Shown here piece by piece: positions 8,717 to 15,600 of a stretch of 64,000 nucleotides of DNA. Both the position numbers and the translations under genes were made by a program. The stretch is from an uncultured bacterium (lineage in GTDB: Bacteria > Pseudomonadota > Gammaproteobacteria > Burkholderiales > Burkholderiaceae_C). The stretch is taken from positions 1 to 64,000 of the forward strand of contig CAIYQZ010000062.1 in the NCBI GenBank assembly GCA_903928495.1. The letters run 5' to 3'. Below the pieces are notes generated by a model, which made no database searches, was not told the DNA's origin, and was given only the letters and a program-made list of their open reading frames with translations. How positions within the stretch are numbered: the stretch's first letter is position 1; each line of letters begins with the position of its first letter.

Positions 8717-9484
8717 TCAGCCCTCGTCTTTCTCAGACAACTGAAACACCCGGTACACATTGCGCCCGGCGTGTTTGGCAAAGTACAGCGCTGCATCGGC
8801 AAATTCAATGAGCTGGTCCACGGTATTGCCATGGGCAGGAAACATGGCGATGCCCACGCTGGTGCCAATGTTTGCCACTCCATCCCGCAAGGCAAAGGGC
8901 TTGTTCAACGTGTCGACAAACCGCTGTGCCAGTTCTTCGGCCATCTGCTGGTTGGCTACGGCGGGCAACACACACAGAAACTCGTCACCACCCAGGCGTG
9001 CAAAGGTGTCGCTGTCCCGTATGCAGTCGCGGCACCGCGCGGCCACCTGCTGCAGCAACTCGTCACCCGCTGCATGGCCGAGGTTGTCGTTGACCCATTT
9101 GAACTTGTCGAGGTCCAGGTACATGACTGCCAGTTGTCCGTGGGTTCGCTGGGCCTGCAGAAGGCCCTGGTGGAGCCTGTCGCGTGCAATCACGCGGTTG
9201 GGCAACCCTGTCAACGCGTCGTAGTTGGCTTTTTCGAGCTCGGTTTTGGCAGCGCGCAAATCCTGAATGGTGCACTCCAGCTCATAGTCTCGCGCTTCCA
9301 GCTTGACGACCATGCGGGCAAAACCCTCCGCAAGGGCCGTGAGCAAAGGTGGCTGCGAATGCGCAGATGTCATTTCAAGCAAGGGCCCCACCGCAGTGAA
9401 ATCACCGTCGGCCGCGATGCGGTCCACGATGCCCAGCAAGCGAATCAAGAACTCGTCTGAAGTGGAGGGCGAAGAAGCCTGCAT
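8717..9484 (-). CDS. GGDEF diguanylate cyclase
   Basis: A soluble 255-residue protein. A helical N-terminal region (~1-85) ends in a predicted coiled coil, and a GGDEF domain (~90-250) follows. The active-site motif is intact (RLGGDEF), with YDALTGLPNR and YLDLDKFKWVND typical of cyclases making c-di-GMP. The start is ATG at 9484 with GGAG ahead; upstream codons would run into the divergent STAS gene. It faces the STAS gene across 111 bases and converges on the permease. Pairing with a STAS protein recalls the HsbA-HsbD arrangement in Pseudomonas, where a STAS partner controls a diguanylate cyclase. That functional link is inference here. Confidence 0.9.
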   Translation of the reverse strand: MQASSPSTSDEFLIRLLGIVDRIAADGDFTAVGPLLEMTSAHSQPPLLTALAEGFARMVVKLEARDYELECTIQDLRAAKTELEKANYDALTGLPNRVIARDRLHQGLLQAQRTHGQLAVMYLDLDKFKWVNDNLGHAAGDELLQQVAARCRDCIRDSDTFARLGGDEFLCVLPAVANQQMAEELAQRFVDTLNKPFALRDGVANIGTSVGIAMFPAHGNTVDQLIEFADAALYFAKHAGRNVYRVFQLSEKDEG

Positions 9485-9595
9485 GATCTGGTCTCCGTGG
9501 AACTGGGCGTTGCGTTGCGGGAGCCAGTGTAGCGATGGCCGTGTCACAATCAAATGCCGTTTTCGAACCACCACAACACACCCGGAGAAATACCC

Positions 9596-9934
9596 ATGGA
9601 GGTCACCGTCGTTCAGCAGGAGCCCGTCACCGTTGTGGCCGTTCAAGGCAGCATCGACAGCCTCACCGCCGACCAGCTCACCCAAACATTGGCAGCGCAC
9701 GTGGACGCTGGTCGCACGCAGCTGGTAGCCGATTTCTCTGGCGTGCAATACACCAGCAGTGCTGGCTTGCGCTCATTGCTGATCACGCTCAAAAGCTGTC
9801 GCAAGCACAACGGTGATTTTCGGTTGGCTGGCGTGCAACCCAGTGTGCTGAACGTGCTTTCCATGTCGGGCTTCACCAACCTGATCAAGGTGTATGACAG
9901 CGTCCCTCTGGCCGTAGACAGCTACAAAGTCTGA
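9596..9934 (+). CDS. STAS-domain anti-sigma factor antagonist
   Basis: A single 112-residue STAS domain of the SpoIIAA/RsbV family. The phosphorylatable serine lies in YTSSAGLRSL. ATG 9596 is preceded by CGGAGAAA. In partner switching this protein is phosphorylated by an RsbW-type kinase and dephosphorylated by a SpoIIE/RsbU-type phosphatase; both are encoded 4-7 kb upstream on the same strand. It is divergent from the diguanylate cyclase, so the two may share a control region at 9485-9595. Output partner (sigma factor or cyclase) cannot be told from sequence. Confidence 0.9.
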   Translation: MEVTVVQQEPVTVVAVQGSIDSLTADQLTQTLAAHVDAGRTQLVADFSGVQYTSSAGLRSLLITLKSCRKHNGDFRLAGVQPSVLNVLSMSGFTNLIKVYDSVPLAVDSYKV

Positions 9935-9954
9935 GTCGATGGTTCGGTAACGAT

Positions 9955-10000
9955 TGCAGCAAACAATTGTTTACTGGTAAGCGACAGTGGCATTTTTCAT
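9955..10000 (+). repeat. copy of dispersed short repeat
   Basis: Between the STAS gene and the converging dehydratase gene, this segment carries AGCAAAC, TTTACTGG and AAGCGACAG in the same order as the better copies near 25746 and 43321. It is one of the more divergent members. Confidence 0.5.
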
Positions 10001-10007
10001 CGTTTTT

Positions 10008-10940
10008 TCAGGCGGTCACTGACAACAGGTTGGCAGCCGTGACCGCCACCCCGCCGCACACCACCACCAGCACACGTGGTGGCAGCTCCGCGTCGGCAAA
10101 AGCGCTGGGCAACACATCGAGTGCTGCCAAGGCAGCACCACAGGCGGGCTCCACCAGCACGCGGTGATCGTCCAGAAAGGTGCGGCAGGCAGTCAGAGCA
10201 GCGGCATCCGTCACCACCACGGGACACACGGGTTGCTGGCGGGCCAGATCAAACGCCTGTTGGCACACCTGCCGTGCACCGAGGCTGGTGGCCACACTGG
10301 TGATGGCGGGCAGCGTGATGCGCTCGCCGGCAGCCAGCGCCTGTGACAGTGAATCGGCCCCTTCGGTCTCGGCAGCCAGCACGGGCACATGGCCCCAGCC
10401 GTTGCGCTGCAAGCCTTGCAACACGCCACACAGCAAACCACCGCCACCCACTGACAGCACCACCATGTCGGGCACCCAACCGGTGGTGACTGCGGCCTGG
10501 GCCACCTCGTCCACCAAAGTGCTGTGGCCTTGCCACAGCAGCGGGTCGTCAAAGGGGTGAATGAAGGCGTCGGTGGGGCCCAGCATGCTTTGCGCCAGCT
10601 CGTTGGCCTCTTGCCACGACGCACCGTGCACGGTGAGTTCGGCACCCTGTTGCTGAATCAGCTCGCGGGCGCGGGCTGAGGTGGTTTGCGGCACCACCAC
10701 TACCACGGGCAGCCCCAACTGGCGGCCTGCGTAGGCCACGGCAATGCCTGCGTTGCCGCCCGATGACGACACAAACCGCCGGGCACCCCGCTGGGCATGT
10801 GTTTGGCAGGCCAACCCCACGCCGCGCAGCTTGAACGAGCCCGAGGGCTGCAACGCGTCCATCTTCAGCCACACGTCGCAGCCAGTGCGCAACGACAGGG
10901 CGCGGGATTCGATCAGGGGGGTGGGGATGTGAAGCAGCAT
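10008..10940 (-). CDS. PLP-dependent serine/threonine dehydratase-like enzyme
   Basis: A fold-type II PLP enzyme of 310 residues. The Schiff-base lysine is in PSGSFKLRG, the phosphate/carboxylate loop is SSSGGNAG, and a glycine-rich SVGGGGLLCG loop follows. Length and motifs fit the short L-serine/L-threonine ammonia-lyase (SDS-like) group without an ACT domain, converting Ser or Thr to pyruvate or 2-oxobutyrate plus ammonia. ATG 10940 shares one base with the stop of the upstream gene, so the pair is translationally coupled. A TTG at 10943 is the alternative start. Substrate preference cannot be fixed by eye. Confidence 0.82.
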   Translation of the reverse strand: MLLHIPTPLIESRALSLRTGCDVWLKMDALQPSGSFKLRGVGLACQTHAQRGARRFVSSSGGNAGIAVAYAGRQLGLPVVVVVPQTTSARARELIQQQGAELTVHGASWQEANELAQSMLGPTDAFIHPFDDPLLWQGHSTLVDEVAQAAVTTGWVPDMVVLSVGGGGLLCGVLQGLQRNGWGHVPVLAAETEGADSLSQALAAGERITLPAITSVATSLGARQVCQQAFDLARQQPVCPVVVTDAAALTACRTFLDDHRVLVEPACGAALAALDVLPSAFADAELPPRVLVVVCGGVAVTAANLLSVTA

Positions 10941-12271
10941 CAACGGGGCATGTCCGCGCGTTCGCGCAATTCCAAGGCTACATCCTCCAACACTGGCTTG
11001 TCGAAAGCCAGTTGGGCCTTGGCACGGTACTTACCACCCGTGCCCATTTCAAGATGCCAGGCTGCGATACCCATGGTTCGTTCGAAAAGACTGACGCGTT
11101 TGCTGCCGTTCAAATCATAGGCGTTGATCTGCTTGAGCCCGCTTTCCATGACCACAGCCACGGGCTTGCCTCCCATGCTTTGCCAGTCCACTTTCCAGAA
11201 ATAGTGCGACCAGTTTGGGCCGCCATTGGGCTGCCAGATGGAATCGTATGTAGCCATCCGGTCGCACACATTGAAGAGACCGTTGGAAGCTTTACGGCAC
11301 TGTGAATAGGTGGTGACGCCCTTACCATAGGTGGCAATTTCAAACGAGACCATGCGTTTGTCGCTCATGTTGAAGAGGGCGTAGTCTCTGCTCGCTGGTG
11401 CCATACCAACCATCTGGCCAATGCCCACCAGTGCAGAGAGAGGGCTTTTGTCTTCCTGAACGGTATCTCGCTCCAAAAGCAGCCAACCTGTTGCTGCCAC
11501 ATTGCCCCGTTGCAGAGGCGCAGGGGCCCAGCCAGCTGGAAAATCGATCTGTCGCACGCCTTCGCCCACCACATATCGGAAACCCACTGAATCGCGCGTC
11601 AGCAGCACACCATCGGTCATGGGAAAGACCAAATCACCCTGAAGTGTTTTGCCGGTTACAGACTGGAACATCAATCGAGAGCCCGTACTCGTCAACCGCC
11701 CAACTGTGACTGCAGGCACGCCACTTCCCAGACGGGCAATCTTTACGCTTTGGTAGGCCCCCATGGGAACCACGTATGCAGCTGTGGCCGTTTGAGGGTC
11801 CACAGCAATGCGTTCGGCAGGACCTTCGGCATCTGCGTAACGTTGGCCATTGAATGACATCCCGTCGCGCATGCGTTCCATGCTTTGCAGCGACTGGGTC
11901 AACGGCAGTGCATCTAGTTGGGCCCGCAAGGTCGATTCACTGTCAGCCACACCAGCTACAGGTTGGGCTTGATGCTGTGTGTTGGCAGTTGCATGGGGCC
12001 TCGTTGCTGCAGCAGCCGCAGGTTGTTGTGGTGCGGACCAAATGGGTGCCGACAATCCAGCCCCCGCAATACCACCGCCTGCAAGCGCCTTCATTGCTCG
12101 GATACGCTGCAAAAAGCGCGCCTCGTCCTCGGGAGTAACGCTAACCCCTTTGGCGGCGTACTGCTGACGCAGGCTGTCCAGCATGGTCATTTCCTCAAAC
12201 GTGATGTCTTGGGCACCGACACTCAGACACACCCATCCCAGCAAAACCACCCATGCTTTTTTGTGCGCCAT
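10940..12271 (-). CDS. secreted protein of unknown function
   Basis: I do not recognise this 443-residue protein. Residues 1-20 are a good signal peptide ending SVGAQ, so the mature protein should be periplasmic or secreted. An Ala/Gln-rich low-complexity stretch (~75-110) links a helical N-terminus to a long mixed region ending near residue 435, with few cysteines. SD AGGGA precedes the start (seen on the minus strand). Its stop overlaps the start of the dehydratase gene by one base. No catalytic motif stands out. Downstream coupling suggests co-expression, not necessarily shared function. Confidence 0.7.
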   Translation of the reverse strand: MAHKKAWVVLLGWVCLSVGAQDITFEEMTMLDSLRQQYAAKGVSVTPEDEARFLQRIRAMKALAGGGIAGAGLSAPIWSAPQQPAAAAATRPHATANTQHQAQPVAGVADSESTLRAQLDALPLTQSLQSMERMRDGMSFNGQRYADAEGPAERIAVDPQTATAAYVVPMGAYQSVKIARLGSGVPAVTVGRLTSTGSRLMFQSVTGKTLQGDLVFPMTDGVLLTRDSVGFRYVVGEGVRQIDFPAGWAPAPLQRGNVAATGWLLLERDTVQEDKSPLSALVGIGQMVGMAPASRDYALFNMSDKRMVSFEIATYGKGVTTYSQCRKASNGLFNVCDRMATYDSIWQPNGGPNWSHYFWKVDWQSMGGKPVAVVMESGLKQINAYDLNGSKRVSLFERTMGIAAWHLEMGTGGKYRAKAQLAFDKPVLEDVALELRERADMPR

Positions 12272-12365
12272 GCGCCCACTCCCTGAAAGATTTTTATACG
12301 AAGTGCTTCACAGGGCACCTCAAGCCTGGCCCTCTTTCGGATAGGGCACTAAATACTTCGTCAGT

Positions 12366-12626
12366 TCACTTGGCGTCAGGCAACTCGATCTTGACTTCCA
12401 GCACCTCTAAGTTGTCCTGGCGTTCCAGGTTTACTTTGATGTCATCTGGGTTGATCTTGATGTATTTACTGATAACTGCCACCAACTCGCGCTGCAAAGC
12501 AGGCAAATAGTCGGGTGTGGTGGCGCTGCGGCCATTGCGTTCGTGCGCCAGGATGATCTGCAGGCGCTCTTTGGCCACATTGGCCGTTTTTTTCTTCTCA
12601 CCCAGCAGGAATGAAAACAGGGACAT
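12366..12626 (-). CDS. minE: cell division topological specificity factor MinE
   Basis: An 86-residue protein with the MinE order: amphipathic membrane-binding start ([15 protein letters not shown]), the anti-MinCD segment [13 protein letters not shown], and a beta-rich dimerisation part. MinE stimulates the MinD ATPase and drives pole-to-pole oscillation that keeps the division septum at midcell. It starts three bases after the minD stop, so it is the last gene of minCDE. The region beyond it (12272-12365) holds only the promoter side of the secreted-protein gene. Confidence 0.97.
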   Translation of the reverse strand: MSLFSFLLGEKKKTANVAKERLQIILAHERNGRSATTPDYLPALQRELVAVISKYIKINPDDIKVNLERQDNLEVLEVKIELPDAK

Positions 12627-12629
12627 GCG

Positions 12630-13445
12630 TCATTTCCCCCCGAACAGGCGCTTGAAGAAGCTGGGCTTCTCGGCTTCGATGAAACGCAGGGGCTTGTCTT
12701 CACCCAGGAAGCGGGTGACCACGTCTTTGTAGGCCTCGGATACGTCGCTGCCTTCCAGATGCACGGCAGGCGTGCCCTGGTTGGAAGCCTGGAGCACGGT
12801 CTCGCTTTCGGGAATCACACCAATGAGCTTGATGCGCAAGATGTCCTGAATGTCTTCCAGCGACAGCATGTGCCCGTCTTGCACGCGGGTGGGGTTGTAA
12901 CGGGTGATGAGCAAGTGCTCTTTGATGGGTTCTGCACCGTCAATGGCCCGCTTGGTTTTGCTGCCCAGCATGCCCAGGATGCGGTCTGAGTCGCGCACGC
13001 TGGACACTTCCGGGTTGGTCACCACTAGGGCTTCATCGGCAAAGTGCATGGCCATGAGGGCGCCTGTTTCGATGCCTGCAGGCGAGTCGCACACGATGTA
13101 GTCAAAACCCATGCCTGCCAGGTCGGCCAGAACCTTTTCAACACCGTCTTGGGTGAGGGCGTCTTTGTCACGGGTCTGGCTGGCGGCCAGCACAAACAGG
13201 TTGTCGCACTGTTTGTCTTTGATCAGCGCCTGGTTCAGGTTGGCTTCACCGTGGATGACGTTGATCAGGTCGTACACCACGCGGCGCTCGCAGCCCATGA
13301 TGAGGTCTAGGTTGCGCAGGCCCACGTCGAAGTCGATGACAGCGGTTTTGAAGCCGCGCAACGCCAGGCCAGATGCAAAGCTGGCGCTGGTGGTGGTTTT
13401 GCCGACGCCACCTTTGCCTGAGGTGACCACAACGATTTTTGCCAT
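12630..13445 (-). CDS. minD: septum site-determining ATPase MinD
   Basis: A 271-residue deviant Walker ATPase with SGKGGVGKTT at the N-terminus and the C-terminal amphipathic helix that binds membrane (RFIEAEKPSFFKRLFGGK region). MinD recruits MinC to the membrane and is released by MinE. Length is standard. It sits between minC (99-base gap) and minE (3-base gap) in an operon read leftwards. Nothing unusual is seen. Confidence 0.97.
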   Translation of the reverse strand: MAKIVVVTSGKGGVGKTTTSASFASGLALRGFKTAVIDFDVGLRNLDLIMGCERRVVYDLINVIHGEANLNQALIKDKQCDNLFVLAASQTRDKDALTQDGVEKVLADLAGMGFDYIVCDSPAGIETGALMAMHFADEALVVTNPEVSSVRDSDRILGMLGSKTKRAIDGAEPIKEHLLITRYNPTRVQDGHMLSLEDIQDILRIKLIGVIPESETVLQASNQGTPAVHLEGSDVSEAYKDVVTRFLGEDKPLRFIEAEKPSFFKRLFGGK

Positions 13446-13544
13446 GGAGAGTTCCCTTGATGAATGAATGCTGGCCCGAGTCAGGCGAACAGTTAGCGTG
13501 TTTTTAGCTGAAGTTGGCAGCGATTCTGCCTTGTTTGAAACGGG

Positions 13545-14318
13545 TCACCCGCGAATGGCCTCCAGCAAGAGCTTGTCGCCGTCTGGCCCGCTGTCCAACC
13601 GCACCATGGCCGGTTTACCCGCAATGTTGGCGGGCAGGGGCACGTCACTGGTGCGGTAAATGCCCGCAATGGATATCAGTTCCGGCTCCATGCTGAGCGC
13701 AAATATGCGGGCATCGCCATTGCCACGTGCACCAGCCATGGCTTTGCCGCGCAGGGGGGCGTACACATGGATGTGGCCGTCGGCAATCACCTCTGCTCCC
13801 GGGTTGACCATGGCGAGCACCACCAGATCGCGGCCTCGTGCATACACCTGCTGACCGGAGCGCAAGGGTCTGTCGATCACCATGGCCTCGGCATTGGGTT
13901 GCTGGACAGGGGGGGCCACGGGCGCGGGTGCAGGCACTGCTTCGGGCACTGGAGAGGCCGCTTGTCGCTGCAACACGACATCGGGCGCAGCAACCAGGCC
14001 TGCCTTGAGTGCAGCCTTCAGGTGGGCAGCGCTGCCCCCTTTGACAGCCACTGGGCACACGGCGTGAGCCCTCAGCAATGCCAGCAATTGCTTGAAATCG
14101 ATGGAGCCAGCTTCCTCACCCAGGGCATGCAGGTCTATCACCAGAGGGTCTTGTTCGAAAAACCCCGGGTTGCTGCCGTACTGCGCTGCCCATTCCTGAG
14201 TGAACAGCGCGATGTCGGTGGTTTTGAGCAACAAGGCAACCAGTGGAAGGTTGGCACTTTTGATTTCAAACGTGGTGGGTTTGCCCACAGCTTGGCCGGT
14301 CGTCGAGGCAACTGTCAT
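13545..14318 (-). CDS. minC: septum site-determining protein MinC
   Basis: An FtsZ inhibitor of about 257 residues. The N-terminal domain (~1-105) is joined by a Pro/Ala/Val-rich linker (~120-145) to the C-terminal beta-helix domain, which shows RPLRSGQQVYARG, DLVVLAMVNPGAEVIADG and HVYAPLRGKAMAG, the MinD-binding face. ATG 14318 is preferred over the in-frame GTG at 14330 that lacks an SD. It heads the minCDE operon, and its upstream region is the candidate origin at 14401-14642, so origin-bound DnaA could influence its transcription (inference). Confidence 0.96.
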   Translation of the reverse strand: MTVASTTGQAVGKPTTFEIKSANLPLVALLLKTTDIALFTQEWAAQYGSNPGFFEQDPLVIDLHALGEEAGSIDFKQLLALLRAHAVCPVAVKGGSAAHLKAALKAGLVAAPDVVLQRQAASPVPEAVPAPAPVAPPVQQPNAEAMVIDRPLRSGQQVYARGRDLVVLAMVNPGAEVIADGHIHVYAPLRGKAMAGARGNGDARIFALSMEPELISIAGIYRTSDVPLPANIAGKPAMVRLDSGPDGDKLLLEAIRG

Positions 14319-14400
14319 GCGCGCAAACACCCGTGAAAAAGAAGCGAATTTTACGCTCCGTGGCCTCTTGCGACGCCAGCAAGTGTGCTTGTGAGCGCAA

Positions 14401-14642
14401 GTGGGGACTTTGTGTATCTATCTCTTATGGCTTCTATATTCAAATAGCAGTAGTAGTAGAGAGCCCCTTGGCCTGTGGACAAGTGTGAAAAGCTGTTGTC
14501 AATCAATGCTCAGTGCCCAGACCAACCATGTGGTTCAAGCCCTGTGCCTGCTGTACCCGAAAAGTGGATAACCAGCAGGTATGCGACCTGCCTGTGCATA
14601 ACCAGGCACTTATCTTTTTTTTGTCCACAGAGTTGTTGATAA
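14401..14642. other. candidate replication origin: AT-rich segment, TAG trios, GC spacer and five DnaA boxes
   Basis: No gene lies here. Going right: 14404-14444 is about 68% A+T in a GC-rich genome. 14445-14459 reads TAG-CAG-TAG-TAG-TAG, a 14-base G/C-rich spacer follows, and then come nonamers within one mismatch of TTATCCACA on one strand or the other at 14474-14482, 14563-14571, 14593-14601, 14621-14629 and 14634-14642. The third matches the relaxed TTATNCACA exactly. Box, GC cluster, trinucleotide run and AT-rich DNA in this order and polarity match the basal unwinding module of bacterial oriC. No dnaA gene is in the window. Confidence 0.65.
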
Positions 14643-14672
14643 GTGCTGGCGAGCAAATGCGGCGCCGGGCAC

Positions 14673-14697
14673 AAAAAAACCCGGCCAAGGCCGGGTT
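14673..14697 (-). terminator. intrinsic terminator of the Spy-like gene
   Basis: A 9-bp stem (AACCCGGCC / GGCCGGGTT, loop AA) is followed on the minus strand by a run of T residues. It lies just past the stop of the Spy-like gene at 14716 and separates it from the candidate origin. Confidence 0.85.
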
Positions 14698-14715
14698 GAA
14701 ATGTTGCAGCGGGTG

Positions 14716-15210
14716 TCAGCCTTGGTGTTTGCCTCGTCCGCTGTGACCGCGGTCACCGTGCCCACCCTTGCCGTGTGCCTGTTCGTCGAACACTTTTTGC
14801 TGTTCGGGCGTCAGGGCGGCGTAGAAGGCTTTGGTGGCCTCCATGCGTTGGGCCATGTGGGCATCGCGCTCGGCTTTCATGGCCTGCATCTTGTCCATGC
14901 GTTGGGGCGTGGTCAGTTTGGCCATTTCTTCACGGCTGGGGCGGTTTTTGCCGTCCATGGCCGGGGGTTTCATGGCGCTGGTGAAGTTGCCCCACGCGGC
15001 TTCCTGTGCGGCTGTCAGTTTCAGGGCGGCTTTCAGGTCTGCTTCGCGTTTGGCCATTTTGTCGGCCATGCGCTGTTGCATTTTTTCAGCGCGGGGGCCA
15101 CTGTGGCCTTCGTCGCAACCACCAGGGCCACGTGCCATGGCCGTGACCGAGGCACCGGCCAGCAAAACGGCGGCCGAAGCGGCCAAAAGGCGTTGGGTCA
15201 GTTTGTTCAT
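14716..15210 (-). CDS. Spy/CpxP-like periplasmic LTXXQ protein
   Basis: A 164-residue exported helical protein: signal peptide to about residue 27 (SVTAMARG), then a charged helical body with two LTXXQ-type motifs (LTAAQEAAW and LTPEQQKVF), and a Gly/His/Lys-rich tail that could bind metal. Spy and CpxP are periplasmic chaperones or envelope-stress sensors. ATG 15210 is favoured over 15216 by spacing from AAAGA. It is downstream of copZ on the same strand (about 150-base gap), so a role in copper or envelope stress is likely but inferred. Confidence 0.8.
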   Translation of the reverse strand: MNKLTQRLLAASAAVLLAGASVTAMARGPGGCDEGHSGPRAEKMQQRMADKMAKREADLKAALKLTAAQEAAWGNFTSAMKPPAMDGKNRPSREEMAKLTTPQRMDKMQAMKAERDAHMAQRMEATKAFYAALTPEQQKVFDEQAHGKGGHGDRGHSGRGKHQG

Positions 15211-15364
15211 GGTCATTCTTTCAATGTGAAACCAGGCAGTGCGTCTGCCACCGTTCCCTTGTCAGCGGCTGGTGCCGTTGTGGGATGGATGAACTTTGAA
15301 CCCCGCATGTAATGCGCAGTTGGCTGCTGTGTGATGCTGTGTAAAGTTTTGGCAAGCAGTGGTT

Positions 15365-15571
15365 TCAAGCCACCGCATAGCCTTCTTCGGTAATGGCTGC
15401 AGCCAAGGCTTCACGTGGCTGGCTGCTGTGGATCTCCACATGGTTGTGGGTGCGGTCGGCGGTCACTTGGGCCTGGGGGTCCAGCTGTTTCACGGCTTGC
15501 ACCACTGCTTTTTCGCAATGGCCACAGGTCATGCCGGTGACGGTGAATGTGTGAATAGGGGTGTGTGACAC
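15365..15571 (-). CDS. copZ: CopZ-type copper chaperone (HMA domain)
   Basis: A single heavy-metal-associated domain of 68 residues with the Cu(I)-binding motif GMTCGHC. It would carry cytoplasmic Cu(I) to the CopA ATPase encoded divergently 30 bases away. GTG 15571 has AAAGG eight bases upstream; a TTG at 15577 is the other candidate. The very short divergent spacer implies overlapping promoters and joint control, but I could not identify a convincing CueR operator. Confidence 0.9.
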   Translation of the reverse strand: MSHTPIHTFTVTGMTCGHCEKAVVQAVKQLDPQAQVTADRTHNHVEIHSSQPREALAAAITEEGYAVA

Positions 15572-15600
15572 AGCCAAAGCCTTTCAAGGGGGTTAATCTG

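Noticed and set aside
14408-14450. Possible ninth copy of the dispersed repeat in the AT-rich part of the candidate origin
   Set aside because: Only short pieces (TATTCAAA, TAGCAG) match and the order is not convincing.
15572-15600. CueR-type operator between copZ and copA
   Set aside because: The inverted repeat around CCTTTCAAGGGGG is too weak and the -35/-10 spacing could not be fitted.
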